Below, piece after piece: positions 38,659 through 46,860 of a stretch of 64,000 nt of DNA (its first letter is position 1; each line of letters starts with the position of its first letter). The translations under genes and the position numbers were made by a program. Source of the stretch: Phytohabitans suffuscus (GTDB lineage: Bacteria; Actinomycetota; Actinomycetes; Mycobacteriales; Micromonosporaceae); contig NZ_AP022871.1 in the NCBI RefSeq assembly GCF_011764565.1, positions 6,758,320 to 6,822,319 on the forward strand, in the 5' to 3' direction. Under the pieces are notes generated by a model. The model ran no database searches. It saw nothing but the letters and a program-made list of their open reading frames with translations, and was not told the origin of the DNA.

Positions 38659-39069
38659 GTCGGCCAGGCGACCACTCTCCTCGTACCCGATGGGGAGCAG
38701 GTCCCAGGCGGCGCGGATGTCGCCGGTGACGCGCGCGTGGGTCGTGCGGCCGCGCGCGGTCAGGAAGGCGCGGATGCGCCGGCGGTCCATCGGGTCGATG
38801 CGGCGGTAGACGAGGTTTTCGTCGACGAGCTGGTCGACGAGCTTGGTCAGCGTGCCCGGCGGGAGAAAGGCCAGCTCCGAGATCTCGGTCATCGAATGGC
38901 CGGCGCCGTCGGCGAGGATCGAGAGCACCCGCCACTCGTCGGTGGTGCGGCCGTGCGCGTCGAGCACCTCGCGCAGCCGCCGGGAGAGCAGCCGCTCCGC
39001 GCGGGTCACGAGCAGCACGACATCTTCCGCCGGGAGAGCTTGTGGCCGCACCTGAGGCAGACTCGGCAT
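38620..39069 (-). CDS. MarR-family transcriptional regulator
   Basis: 149 aa. Winged helix-turn-helix: TDEWRVLSILADG, MTEISELAFLPPGTLTKLVDQL (recognition region near 60-82) and the wing DPMDRRRIRAFLTARG. It is divergent from the UrtA-like gene at 39145 with 75 bp between starts, so that gene (and perhaps the urt operon) is a candidate target. The ligand is unknown. Confidence 0.88.
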   Translation of the reverse strand: MPSLPQVRPQALPAEDVVLLVTRAERLLSRRLREVLDAHGRTTDEWRVLSILADGAGHSMTEISELAFLPPGTLTKLVDQLVDENLVYRRIDPMDRRRIRAFLTARGRTTHARVTGDIRAAWDLLPIGYEESGRLADLLRLLVGALEHD

Positions 39070-39144
39070 CGACTCATGCTACAGATCGGCCGCAGGTCAC
39101 GGCAGGCTCTGGTTTCGCGGCCAGGTGCCGGGAATCATGCGGTC

Positions 39145-40212
39145 ATGTCGATTGTCGACCGCGCGGCGCTCAACGTCGCGCTGGTCTACCCGATGCGCGG
39201 GCCGGCCGGGATCTTCGGGCCGACCTGCGAACTCTGCGCGCGGCTGGCCGCCGAGGAGATCAACGACGCGGGCGGGGTGCTCGGCCGGGAGCTGCGGCTG
39301 GTGCCGGTCGACGGCGGCGCGCCGCCGGAGTGCGTGGCCGGCGAGGTCGAGGCGCTCGTGCGGATGGGTGCGGTCGACGGGGTCACCGGCTGGCACATCT
39401 CGTCGGTGCGGCAGGCGGTCGCGCCGCGGATCGCCCAGCTGGTGCCCTATGTGTACACCGCGCTGTACGAGGGCGGCGAGCGCACCGAGGGCGTCTTCAT
39501 GACCAGCGAGACCCCGGCCGACCAGCTGTTTCCGGCGATGCGGCTGCTGGCCCGGGAGCGCCGGGTGCGCCGGTGGTACGTGGTGGGCAACGACTACGTG
39601 TGGCCGCGCCGCACCGCGCGCAAGACCCGGCGGTACGCGGTCGACTGTGGAGGGTGGGTGACCGGCGAGACCTACCTGCCGCTGGGCACCCACGACTACC
39701 GCGACGTGCTGCGCCGCATCGAGCAGACCGGGGCGGACGCGGTGGTGATGCTGCTGGTGGGCAGCGACGCGGTGCGCTTCAACCGGGCGTTCGCGAGGTC
39801 CAACCTGGACGCCCGCTGCCTGCGGCTGTCGACGCTCATGGACGAGAACATGCTGCTGGCCAGCGGGCCCCGGGCGACCGCCGGGCTCTACAGCACGGCC
39901 GGGTTCTTCGCCGGGCTGGTGACCCAGGAGAACCTGGACTTCCACGGGCGGTACGCGCGGCGGTTCGGGGTGGACGCGCCGCCGCTGGGCAGCCTGGGGG
40001 AGTCCTGCTACGAGGGGGTGCGGCTGCTCGCCGCGCTGATCTCGCAGGCCGGCACGCTCGACGTACGGGCGGTCGGGGCGAGCGCCGAGTCGGTGTCGTA
40101 CGAGGGGCCGCGCGGCCGGCTGTGGATGCGCGACCGCCACCTGCGGCAGCGGATCTACCTGGCCGAGGCGGACGCGCTCGACTTCAACGTGGTCGCCCAG
40201 CTCACGCCCTGA
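39145..40212 (+). CDS. UrtA/AmiC-like ligand-binding protein without signal peptide
   Basis: 355 aa from ATG at 39145. It has the type I periplasmic-binding fold of the UrtA/AmiC/FmdD group (NVALVYPMRGPAGIFGPTC, WHISSVRQAVAPRIAQLVPY, YVVGNDYVWPRRTARK, FMTSETPADQLFPAMRLL) but starts directly with the first beta strand, with no export signal or lipobox. It is therefore predicted to be cytoplasmic. AmiC, the amide sensor of Pseudomonas, is a precedent for such a protein working as a regulator. Position between a divergent MarR gene and urtABCDE suggests sensing of urea or a short amide; that is inference. Confidence 0.75.
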   Translation: MSIVDRAALNVALVYPMRGPAGIFGPTCELCARLAAEEINDAGGVLGRELRLVPVDGGAPPECVAGEVEALVRMGAVDGVTGWHISSVRQAVAPRIAQLVPYVYTALYEGGERTEGVFMTSETPADQLFPAMRLLARERRVRRWYVVGNDYVWPRRTARKTRRYAVDCGGWVTGETYLPLGTHDYRDVLRRIEQTGADAVVMLLVGSDAVRFNRAFARSNLDARCLRLSTLMDENMLLASGPRATAGLYSTAGFFAGLVTQENLDFHGRYARRFGVDAPPLGSLGESCYEGVRLLAALISQAGTLDVRAVGASAESVSYEGPRGRLWMRDRHLRQRIYLAEADALDFNVVAQLTP

Positions 40213-40220
40213 GCGGCCTC

Positions 40221-40249
40221 TTGACACTGTGGACGCCCGCCGAGATACT
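40221..40249 (+). promoter_or_regulatory. probable promoter of the urt operon
   Basis: TTGACA at 40221-40226 and GATACT at 40244-40249 are 17 bp apart, a good vegetative-type promoter. It starts 8 bp after the previous stop codon and leaves a leader of about 200 nt before urtA. Confidence 0.6.
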
Positions 40250-40278
40250 TCCTGTGGGAAGTAACCCATATTCGTAAT

Positions 40279-40315
40279 TGCCCGTGCCAAGGTCTGGGAG
40301 ACCTTTGTGCGGGCA
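40279..40315 (+). terminator. terminator-like hairpin in the urtA leader
   Basis: TGCCCG (40279) pairs with CGGGCA (ending 40315), and inside AAGGTCT pairs with AGACCTT around GGG. T-rich TTTCTTTA follows. If the promoter at 40221 is real, this hairpin lies inside the urtA leader and could attenuate transcription; otherwise it ends the upstream gene. Confidence 0.55.
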
Positions 40316-40457
40316 TTTCTTTATGCAGGCGAAGTGCTTTTTCGGAAACAGCCTCTTAAGGGCCGGGAAATGCCTCCGCAACGAAGCTCGCAGACGCTGA
40401 CCCTGCAATTCCGGCCCCCGCTGTCGTGGCGCCGAATCCCCTGGTGCGGAGGTTTCC

Positions 40458-41699
40458 ATGTTGGATTTTCGTGGGCGCTGGAAAGCGGCCCTTCTGCCGT
40501 TGGCGGCGGTAGTCGCACTGTCGGCGTGCGGCAGTAAGACGGGTGAGAACGAGTCGTCGACCGGCGCGGTCGCGGACACGTCCGGCGACACCGTCAAGGT
40601 CGGCCTGCTCAACTCCCTCTCCGGCACGATGGCGATCAGTGAGGTGACGGTCCGCGACTCCATCAGGCTCGCGGTGGACGAGATCAACGCGGCCGGTGGC
40701 GTGCTCGGCAAGAAGATCGAGCCGATCAGCGAGGACGGCGCCTCGGACTGGCCGACGTTCGCCGAGAAGGCCGAGAAGCTGATCCGCGAGGACAAGGTCG
40801 CCGCGGTCTTCGGCTGCTGGACCTCGGCCAGCCGCAAGGCGGTCAAGCCGGTCTTCGAGGAGAACAAGGCGCTGCTGTTCTACCCCGTGCAGTACGAGGG
40901 GCTCGAACAGTCGCCGTACATCTTCTACACCGGCGCCACCACCAACCAGCAGATCGTGCCGGGCCTTGACTACCTGAAGGCGCAGGGCAAGACCTCCGTG
41001 TACCTGGTGGGCAGCGACTACGTCTTCCCGCGCACCGCCAACAAGATCATCAAGGCCTATGCCCAGGCGAACGGGATGACCGTGCTGGGCGAGGACTACG
41101 CGCCGCTCGGCTCGACCGAGTTCGGCACGATCGTCAACAAGGTCAAGGCGTCGAAGGCTTCGGCGGTCTTCAATACCTTGAACGGTGACAGCAACGTGGC
41201 CTTCTTCAAGGAGTACAAGTCGGCCGGGCTCACCGCCGCCTCGATGCCGGTGGTCTCCGTGTCGATCGCCGAGGAAGAGGTCAAGAGCATCGGCACGCAG
41301 TACCTCGACGGCCAGCTCACCGCCTGGAACTACTACCAGACCACGCCCGGCGCGGCGAACGAGAAGTTCGTGAAGGCGTACAAGGCGAAGTACGGGCAGG
41401 ACAAGCCGACCAGCGACCCGATGGAGGCCGCGTACGTGTCGGTCTACCTGTGGAAGGCCATGGTCGAGAAGGCCCAGTCGTTCGACGTCGCCGCCGTCAG
41501 GTCCGCCTCCGACGGCGTGACGTTCGAGGCGCCCGAGGGTCTGGTCACGATCGACGGCGCGACGCAGCACATCTACAAGACCGCGCGGATCGGCAAGGTC
41601 GGCTCCGACGGCCTGATCACCGAGGTGTGGAACTCCGGCCAGCCCGTCAAGCCGGACCCGTACCTCAAGGGCTACCCGTGGGCCACGGGACTGAGCTGA
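40458..41699 (+). CDS. urtA: urea ABC transporter, substrate-binding lipoprotein
   Basis: 413 aa. Lipoprotein signal with lipobox VALSACGS (Cys near 26), then the UrtA body: [75 protein letters not shown] and the C-terminal [18 protein letters not shown]. These match UrtA proteins specifically rather than branched-chain amino acid binding proteins. It captures urea outside the membrane for UrtBCDE. ATG follows GGAGG at 40446-40450. A UUCG hairpin separates it from urtB. Confidence 0.93.
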   Translation: MLDFRGRWKAALLPLAAVVALSACGSKTGENESSTGAVADTSGDTVKVGLLNSLSGTMAISEVTVRDSIRLAVDEINAAGGVLGKKIEPISEDGASDWPTFAEKAEKLIREDKVAAVFGCWTSASRKAVKPVFEENKALLFYPVQYEGLEQSPYIFYTGATTNQQIVPGLDYLKAQGKTSVYLVGSDYVFPRTANKIIKAYAQANGMTVLGEDYAPLGSTEFGTIVNKVKASKASAVFNTLNGDSNVAFFKEYKSAGLTAASMPVVSVSIAEEEVKSIGTQYLDGQLTAWNYYQTTPGAANEKFVKAYKAKYGQDKPTSDPMEAAYVSVYLWKAMVEKAQSFDVAAVRSASDGVTFEAPEGLVTIDGATQHIYKTARIGKVGSDGLITEVWNSGQPVKPDPYLKGYPWATGLS

Positions 41700-41711
41700 C
41701 CCATCTTCCGC

Positions 41712-41739
41712 GCCCGCCGGGCCTTCGGGCCCGGCGGGC
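41712..41739 (+). terminator. UUCG hairpin between urtA and urtB
   Basis: Perfect 12-bp stem GCCCGCCGGGCC closed by a TTCG tetraloop, 12 bp after the urtA stop and 25 bp before urtB. It likely causes partial termination or 3'-end protection so that the binding protein is made in excess over the membrane complex. Confidence 0.7.
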
Positions 41740-41763
41740 TTCCCCCTTGGGAGGCCCGCTGAA

Positions 41764-42651
41764 ATGACGGTCATCGTCAGCCAACTCTTCACCGGTGTCA
41801 GCATCGGCGCGGTGCTGCTGCTCATCGCGCTCGGCCTGTCGCTCACCTTCGGCCAGATGGGCGTCATCAACATGGCGCACGGCGAGTTCATCATGGCCGG
41901 CGCCTACACCGTGTTCGTCCTGCAGAAGGTGATCACCGACGCCGGGTGGTCGCTGCTGGTGGCGCTGCCGGTGGCGTTCGCGGTGGCCGGGCTGATGGGT
42001 GTGCTGCTGGAGTACCTGCTCATCCGGCGGCTCTACGCGCGACCGCTCGACACGCTCCTGGTCACCTGGGGCGTCTCGCTGATCCTGCAGCAGCTGGCCC
42101 GCGACATCTTCGGCGCGCCCAACGTGCAGACGCGCGCGCCGGACTCCCTCACCGGAAACATCAAGATCACAGACGATCTGGTACTGAGCAACAACCGCCT
42201 CTTCATCCTGACGCTCGCCCTGCTGGCCGTGCTGGCGCTCACGCTCACGCTCCGTTACACGTCCCTGGGCCGGCGGATGCGGGCCGTCGTGCAGAACCGC
42301 GACCTCGCCGCCGTCTCCGGCATACCCACCGGGCGGGTCGACCGGCTCACGTTCTTCATCGGCTCGGGGCTGGCCGGCGTGGCCGGGGTCGCGCTCACCC
42401 TGCTCGGCCCGATCGGACCGACCATGGGTACCAACGTCATCATCGACGCGTTCCTCGTCGTGGTGGCCGGCGGCATCGGGCACCTCAAGGGCAGCGTGAT
42501 CGTCGCGTTCGCGCTCGGCACGCTCCAGTCGCTCGTCGAGTACTCCACCACGGTCAGCGTCGCGAAGGTGGGCGTCTTCGTGGCGATCGTGGCCTTCCTC
42601 CAGTGGCGGCCCCAGGGGCTGTTCACGTTGCGTACGCGGAGCCTGGCATGA
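41764..42651 (+). CDS. urtB: urea ABC transporter, permease UrtB
   Basis: 295 aa LivH-type permease with about eight membrane segments. Typical blocks: GLSLTFGQMGVINMAHGEFIM, LLVTWGVSLILQQLARDIFG and GSGLAGVAGVALTLLGPIGP followed by a VAGGIGHLKGSV loop. The QMGVINMAHGE motif contacts UrtC and the ATPases. ATG at 41764 follows GGGAGG. It overlaps urtC by 4 bp. Confidence 0.93.
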   Translation: MTVIVSQLFTGVSIGAVLLLIALGLSLTFGQMGVINMAHGEFIMAGAYTVFVLQKVITDAGWSLLVALPVAFAVAGLMGVLLEYLLIRRLYARPLDTLLVTWGVSLILQQLARDIFGAPNVQTRAPDSLTGNIKITDDLVLSNNRLFILTLALLAVLALTLTLRYTSLGRRMRAVVQNRDLAAVSGIPTGRVDRLTFFIGSGLAGVAGVALTLLGPIGPTMGTNVIIDAFLVVVAGGIGHLKGSVIVAFALGTLQSLVEYSTTVSVAKVGVFVAIVAFLQWRPQGLFTLRTRSLA

Positions 42652-43751
42652 AGACCGGCATGAGACTCTCCTGGCGCGCTGGTCTCGGGTTCGCCGTCGG
42701 CGCGGCCGTGCTCTTCGCCGTCGCGCCCGTGGCGCTCTCCGACTTCCGGCTCAGCCTGCTCGCCAAGTACCTGTGCCTCGCCATGGTGGCGGTCGGCATC
42801 GGCCTGGCCTGGGGGCGGGGCGGGCTGCTCACCCTCGGGCAGGGCGTCTTCTTCGGGCTCGGCGGCTACGCGATGGCCATGCACATGAAGCTCGCCGACG
42901 CGGGTCCCGGCGAGATGCCCGACTTCATGCAGCTGTACGGGCAGCTCGACGCGCTGCCGTGGTGGTGGCGGCCGTTCGCCAACCCGGCGTTCGCGCTGCC
43001 GGCCACCGTGCTGCTGCCGATGCTCGTCGCGTTCCTGCTCGGGTCGCTGGTCTTCCGGCGGCGGGTGCGGGGCGCGTACTTCGCGATCCTCAGCCAGGCG
43101 CTCGCCGCCGCGATGGCGATCCTGCTCATCGGGCAGCAGGGCACCACCGGCGGCACCAACGGGCTCACCGACTTCCAGGGCTTCTTCGGGTACGACCTGG
43201 ACGACCCGGTCAACCAGCGGATGGTCTACTTCATCGTCGCGGGCGTACTGCTCCTGCTGCTCGCCCTTTGTCGACAGCTCATGCAGAGCCGGTACGGCGA
43301 ACTGCTCGTGGCGGTGCGCGACAGCGAGGAGCGGGTGCGCTTCCTCGGGTACGACCCGGCCAACGTCAAGCTCGTCGCGTACGTGACCGCCGCCGGCATG
43401 GCCGGGCTCGCGGGCGCGCTGTTCGTGCCGGCGGTCGGCATCATCAACCCGGCGCTGATCGGGATCGTGCCGTCGATCGAGTTCGTGATCGGCGTGGCCG
43501 TCGGCGGGCGGGCCTCGCTGCTCGGGCCGGTGCTCGGCGCGGTCGCGGTGGCCTGGGCCAGGACCACGCTGTCCGAGGAGTTCCCGGCCGCGTGGACGTA
43601 CCTGCAGGGGTTGCTGTTCGTGCTGGTGGTGGCGTTCCTGCCGGGCGGCCTGGCCTCGGTCGCGCGCCTGGTCCGGCGAAGGCGTAGACCTCCGCCCGAT
43701 CCCGCTCCCGTCTCGCCCGCGCCGGTGCTGACCCAGGAGGTGACGGCGTGA
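42648..43751 (+). CDS. urtC: urea ABC transporter, permease UrtC
   Basis: 367 aa LivM-type permease. GRGGLLTLGQGVFFGLGGYAM, the UrtC-specific insertion naming ADAGPGEMPDFMQLYG and DALPWWWRPF, and the TNGLTDFQGFFGYDLDD segment identify it as UrtC. Nine or ten membrane segments, basic Pro-rich C-terminus. ATG at 42648 overlaps the urtB stop. Confidence 0.93.
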   Translation: MKTGMRLSWRAGLGFAVGAAVLFAVAPVALSDFRLSLLAKYLCLAMVAVGIGLAWGRGGLLTLGQGVFFGLGGYAMAMHMKLADAGPGEMPDFMQLYGQLDALPWWWRPFANPAFALPATVLLPMLVAFLLGSLVFRRRVRGAYFAILSQALAAAMAILLIGQQGTTGGTNGLTDFQGFFGYDLDDPVNQRMVYFIVAGVLLLLLALCRQLMQSRYGELLVAVRDSEERVRFLGYDPANVKLVAYVTAAGMAGLAGALFVPAVGIINPALIGIVPSIEFVIGVAVGGRASLLGPVLGAVAVAWARTTLSEEFPAAWTYLQGLLFVLVVAFLPGGLASVARLVRRRRRPPPDPAPVSPAPVLTQEVTA

Positions 43752-44473
43752 GCGGCCTGGTGGTGCGCGACCTTCGCGTGGTGTTCGACGGGTTCGTGGC
43801 CGTCGACGGGGTCGATCTGGAGGTGGCGCCGGGCGACATCCGGTTCCTCATCGGCCCGAACGGCGCCGGCAAGACGACCCTCGTCGACGCGGTGACCGGG
43901 CTGGCCCGCGCGACCGGCTCGGTGCGCTTCGGGGACGACGAGCTGCTGGGCAGGCCGGTGCACCGGATCGCGCGGATGGGCGTGGGGCGCACGTTCCAGA
44001 CCGCGACCGTGTTCGAGGAGCTGACGGTCTTGCAGAACCTCGACATCGCGGCCGGCGCGGGGCGCGGCGTGCTGACCATGTTGCGCCGTCGCCGCTCGGT
44101 GCCCGCCGCGGTCTCCTCCGCGCTGGAGACGATCGGGCTGGCCGACCTGCGCGACAGGCCCGCGGGCGCGCTCGCGCACGGGCAGAAACAGTGGCTGGAG
44201 ATCGGCATGCTGCTCGTCCAGGACGTCAAGCTGCTGCTGCTCGACGAGCCGGTCGCCGGCATGAGCCACGACGAGCGCGACGCCACCGGCGAGCTGCTGC
44301 GGGTGGTGAGCGCCGACCGCACGGTGGTGGTGATCGAGCACGACATGGACTTCATGCGCAGCTTCGCCAACACGGTGACGGTGCTGCACGCCGGCAAGGT
44401 GCTCAGCGAGGGCACGGTCGCGCAGGTGCAGGCCGATCCGGCGGTACAGCAGGTGTATTTGGGGGTTGGCTGA
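43748..44473 (+). CDS. urtD: urea ABC transporter, ATPase UrtD
   Basis: 241 aa. Walker A GPNGAGKTT, Walker B LLLLDEPVAGM and the altered signature LAHGQKQWLEIGMLL, a variant characteristic of UrtD. Powers urea import with UrtE. GTG at 43748 overlaps urtC and the stop overlaps the ATG of urtE by one base. Confidence 0.93.
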   Translation: MSGLVVRDLRVVFDGFVAVDGVDLEVAPGDIRFLIGPNGAGKTTLVDAVTGLARATGSVRFGDDELLGRPVHRIARMGVGRTFQTATVFEELTVLQNLDIAAGAGRGVLTMLRRRRSVPAAVSSALETIGLADLRDRPAGALAHGQKQWLEIGMLLVQDVKLLLLDEPVAGMSHDERDATGELLRVVSADRTVVVIEHDMDFMRSFANTVTVLHAGKVLSEGTVAQVQADPAVQQVYLGVG

Positions 44474-45165
44474 TGCTGGAACTCGACGGCCTCCAGGTCG
44501 GCTACGGCCGCAGCCTCGTGCTGCACGGGGTGTCGCTCGCGGTGCCCGACGACGGGGTGGCCGCCGTCATGGGGCACAACGGCGCCGGCAAGAGCACGCT
44601 GCTGCGCGCGGCGATCGGCCTGCTCAAGCCGCGGGCCGGCCGGGTGCTCTTCGCCGGCGAGGACGTGACCCGGCTGGCGCCGCACGAGCGGGTGGCGCGC
44701 GGCGTGGCGTACGTCCCGCAGGGACAGCAGTCCTTCCCGCACCTGACGACCGCGGAGAACCTCCAGCTGATCGCCGACTCACGCCCCAGGGGCAAGGCGG
44801 CGATGGCGGACGCGCTCGACCTCTTCCCGGCGCTGCGCGGCCTGATGGGGCGCCGGGCCGGCCTGCTCTCCGGCGGGCAACGCCAGCAGCTGGCGATCGC
44901 GCGGGCCCTGATCACCTCACCCCGGCTGCTGCTGCTCGACGAGCCGACCGAGGGCATCCAGCCGTCGGTGGTCGCCGAGATCCAGGAGACCATCCTGTCG
45001 CTCACCCGCCGGGGCGGGCTGTCGGTGCTGCTGGTGGAGCAGCACGTGGGGTTCGCACTGCGGGCGGCGGAGCGCTACTACGTACTGGAGTCCGGCCGCG
45101 TGACGTCGTCGGGCGCGGGCGGCCAGGAGGCGGAGCGCGACGTCCGCCAGGCCCTCGCCGTCTAG
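44473..45165 (+). CDS. urtE: urea ABC transporter, ATPase UrtE
   Basis: 230 aa LivF-type ATPase. Walker A GHNGAGKSTLL, family block GVAYVPQGQQSFPHLTTAENL, signature LSGGQRQQLAIARAL, Walker B LLLLDEPTEGIQPSVV. The GIQPSVV stretch is common in UrtE. Last gene of the operon; followed by a 1-kb repeat island. Confidence 0.93.
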   Translation: MLELDGLQVGYGRSLVLHGVSLAVPDDGVAAVMGHNGAGKSTLLRAAIGLLKPRAGRVLFAGEDVTRLAPHERVARGVAYVPQGQQSFPHLTTAENLQLIADSRPRGKAAMADALDLFPALRGLMGRRAGLLSGGQRQQLAIARALITSPRLLLLDEPTEGIQPSVVAEIQETILSLTRRGGLSVLLVEQHVGFALRAAERYYVLESGRVTSSGAGGQEAERDVRQALAV

Positions 45166-45220
45166 GGCCCCTCCGGTGTGGCGGTGACACATTTTGTCCA
45201 TCTTTGTGGTCCGGATCTGG

Positions 45221-45282
45221 GTCTGAGCTGCCGCGATGTCCGCGGTGGTCCGGACCGTCGCTCCCGCGGCCCCACCCTCCGC
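45221..45282 (+). repeat. 62-bp dispersed repeat, copy 3
   Basis: Same orientation as copy 2. It keeps GCGGTGGTCCGGACCGT and CTCCCGCGGCCCCACCCTCC but has more changes than copies 1 and 2 show between themselves. Confidence 0.75.
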
Positions 45283-45448
45283 GGTCCGCACGGTCACACC
45301 GAGCCGGACCCGCCGCCAGGCCCGTCCTCGACGGACCGTCCGTCCCGCGAGGGCTCGAATCATGCCGCTGTCGCGGCGGCGTCTCCTTGATCGACGCGGC
45401 TTGGACGGCCGGCCCTTGATCGACGTCGCTGTTGGCTGGCTCTGGGCA

Positions 45449-45496
45449 GATCGTGGTACCTGGCTGCCGCTGGAGGAGCAGCCAGGTACCACGATC
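45449..45496. repeat. 48-bp palindromic repeat, copy 2
   Basis: The most perfect copy: a 19-bp uninterrupted stem (arms 45449-45467 and 45478-45496, starting GATCGTGGTACCTGGCTGC) with a 10-nt loop. Confidence 0.85.
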
Positions 45497-45552
45497 CGCG
45501 TCGTGGGGTCGATCGCGAAGCGTCGATCATGGGAAGGGGGGGCGGTCGGTGC

Positions 45553-45616
45553 GGTGATCGTTCGCCTGGACTCAAGGTGATATGCCGGCAGGGCATGGTT
45601 TGGGTAAACGATCACC
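45553..45616. repeat. 64-bp hairpin element with GGTGATCGTT ends
   Basis: GGTGATCGTT (45553-45562) and AACGATCACC (45607-45616) are exact complements; ATGCC/GGCAT pairs inside. Related in style to the 48-bp palindromes but with different ends. Confidence 0.5.
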
Positions 45617-45845
45617 AGCGCCAGCACAATGCGGAATCACCTCGACCCCGAAAGCTCTCCAGACGGACACTTCCACAGGTCATCGCCCCGCCCCAATCGG
45701 CCAGCGGAATCCTCCAGGGGAAACGATTCGCCACGGACGGTCGGAGCTGTCGCCGATCGAGGGATTCGAATCCGGGCGGGCCAAACCCCAACCCCGAAAG
45801 CTCTGTAGAAAGACCCCGCGAGGCGTCGGGGGATCGGTTCCGGTA

Positions 45846-45893
45846 GATCGTGGTACGGATCGGCCCCTCTGGGGGCGGTTTCATACCACGATC
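45846..45893. repeat. 48-bp palindromic repeat, copy 3
   Basis: Very close to the copy at 34289-34336 (same ends and the GCCCC-TCT-GGGGGC inner stem). The flanks also share GATCT-GGCCGGG and a TTTGTTCTC word, so the duplicated unit is larger than 48 bp. Confidence 0.8.
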
Positions 45894-45948
45894 TGTGGCC
45901 GGGAGTCGTCGCCGCGGAAAACGCCGGGTTTGTTCTCGTTGCCGGCCT

Positions 45949-45983
45949 GATCGTGGACGTTGACCGACCCTTGGCCCACGATC
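45949..45983. repeat. 35-bp palindrome with GATCGTGG ends
   Basis: GATCGTGG and CCACGATC bracket a 19-nt interior, a short relative of the 48-bp family. Confidence 0.5.
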
Positions 45984-46030
45984 ATGTCGACCTGCGCGTA
46001 TGCGCCGGTTCGGGGGCTTGTCGCGCGGGG

Positions 46031-46109
46031 CTGGCAGTGGAGGTCGGGGAAGTCGGCGAGCCCCGCGAGCCGCCGGCCGGAGCGGTGCCCGCGGGAGCGT
46101 GCGGTCCGC
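46031..46109 (+). repeat. 80-bp dispersed repeat, copy 1
   Basis: Shares GGTCGGGGAAGTCGGCGAGC, GCGAGCCGCCG and AGCGGTGCCCGCGGGAGC with 60443-60522, in the same order and spacing. Confidence 0.75.
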
Positions 46110-46210
46110 AGGTGAGACGGGCCGGGGCACGTCATGGGGTTTGAGCGGGATGGGGCTTGAGCGGGCACGGCGGCGCGGCGGCCCCTTCTGCTACGCCGCC
46201 GTGCCCGCGG

Positions 46211-46804
46211 TCAGGGGATCTCGAAGATCAGGCAGCTGGAGGTGGCGTGTGCGGCGAGGCGGCCGCTGCCGTCGGTGAGCCTGGCTTCGGCGAGGGCGGT
46301 GCGGCGCCCGCAGGAGAGCACCGTGCCCTCGCAGCGCAGCAGCCCGGAGCCGGTGGTGACCGGGCGGAGGAACTTCACGCTGAGGTCGAGCGTGGTGTAG
46401 CCGACGCCGGCCGGCAGCGTCGAGTGGACCGCGCACCCGGCGGCGGTGTCGAGCAGCGTGGAGAGTACGCCGCCGTGCACCGAGCCGAGCGGGTTGTAGT
46501 GGAACTCCTGCGCGGTCATCTCCACGGCCACGCGCCCCTCGTCGGCCTCGAGCCGCGACGCGCCGATGAGCCGCATGACCGGCGGGACGGGAAGGTCGCC
46601 GGCGATCATCGCGCGCAGCAGGTCGAGGCCGGAACGCCGCCCGATCAGCGCCGCGTTGACGGACGGGTCCGCCCACTCGAAGGTCCGGCTCCGCGTCATG
46701 GCTGCGCCCGCTGGCTCGCCGCCTGCCGGCTTGGCGTCTCCGGGCTCGGTGTCTGCGGGATTGGCGTTGGTGGACTCGCCCAGCGGCGCCTGGGTCTGTG
46801 TCAT
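46211..46804 (-). CDS. PaaI-family hotdog thioesterase
   Basis: 197 aa from ATG at 46804; an in-frame ATG at 46699 would drop a low-complexity Pro/Ala/Gly head of about 35 residues. The hotdog core is clear: FHYNPLGSVHGGVLSTLLDTAAG with the conserved HGG, and GYTTLDLSVKFLRPVTTGSG. Family members hydrolyse acyl- or aryl-CoA thioesters. It is divergent from the HxlR regulator (56 bp between starts), a likely regulator-target pair. Confidence 0.85.
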   Translation of the reverse strand: MTQTQAPLGESTNANPADTEPGDAKPAGGEPAGAAMTRSRTFEWADPSVNAALIGRRSGLDLLRAMIAGDLPVPPVMRLIGASRLEADEGRVAVEMTAQEFHYNPLGSVHGGVLSTLLDTAAGCAVHSTLPAGVGYTTLDLSVKFLRPVTTGSGLLRCEGTVLSCGRRTALAEARLTDGSGRLAAHATSSCLIFEIP

Positions 46805-46860
46805 GGACGCAGCCTGCCACCCGGTTGCTGGGTCTGTCAACGAGACCTAGGCTCGTCTTT

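Larger units (their letters stand above)
45166..46210. other. 1045-bp gene-free repeat island
   Basis: No supported gene. The stretch holds at least six palindromic or dispersed elements (copies of the 62-bp, 48-bp and 80-bp families and two further hairpins). CCCCGAAAGCTCT also occurs twice (near 45649 and 45795). Short open frames here run through the repeats and show no codon bias or family match. Confidence 0.8.

Noticed and set aside
40258-40280. GlnR box near the urtA promoter (GTAAC ... GTAAT)
   Set aside because: The spacing between half-sites is 8 bp instead of 6 and the second half lacks AC.
40256-40457. A second guanidine riboswitch in the urtA leader
   Set aside because: None of the conserved ykkC segments found at 53.3 kb is present.
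45745-45785. TTCGAATCC word resembling a tRNA T-arm or attachment site
   Set aside because: The flanking bases cannot form the 5-bp T stem, and no acceptor, D or anticodon arm is present.
45529-46168. Several open frames in the urtE-thioesterase gap
   Set aside because: They cross palindromic repeats, lack ribosome sites and match no family I recognise.
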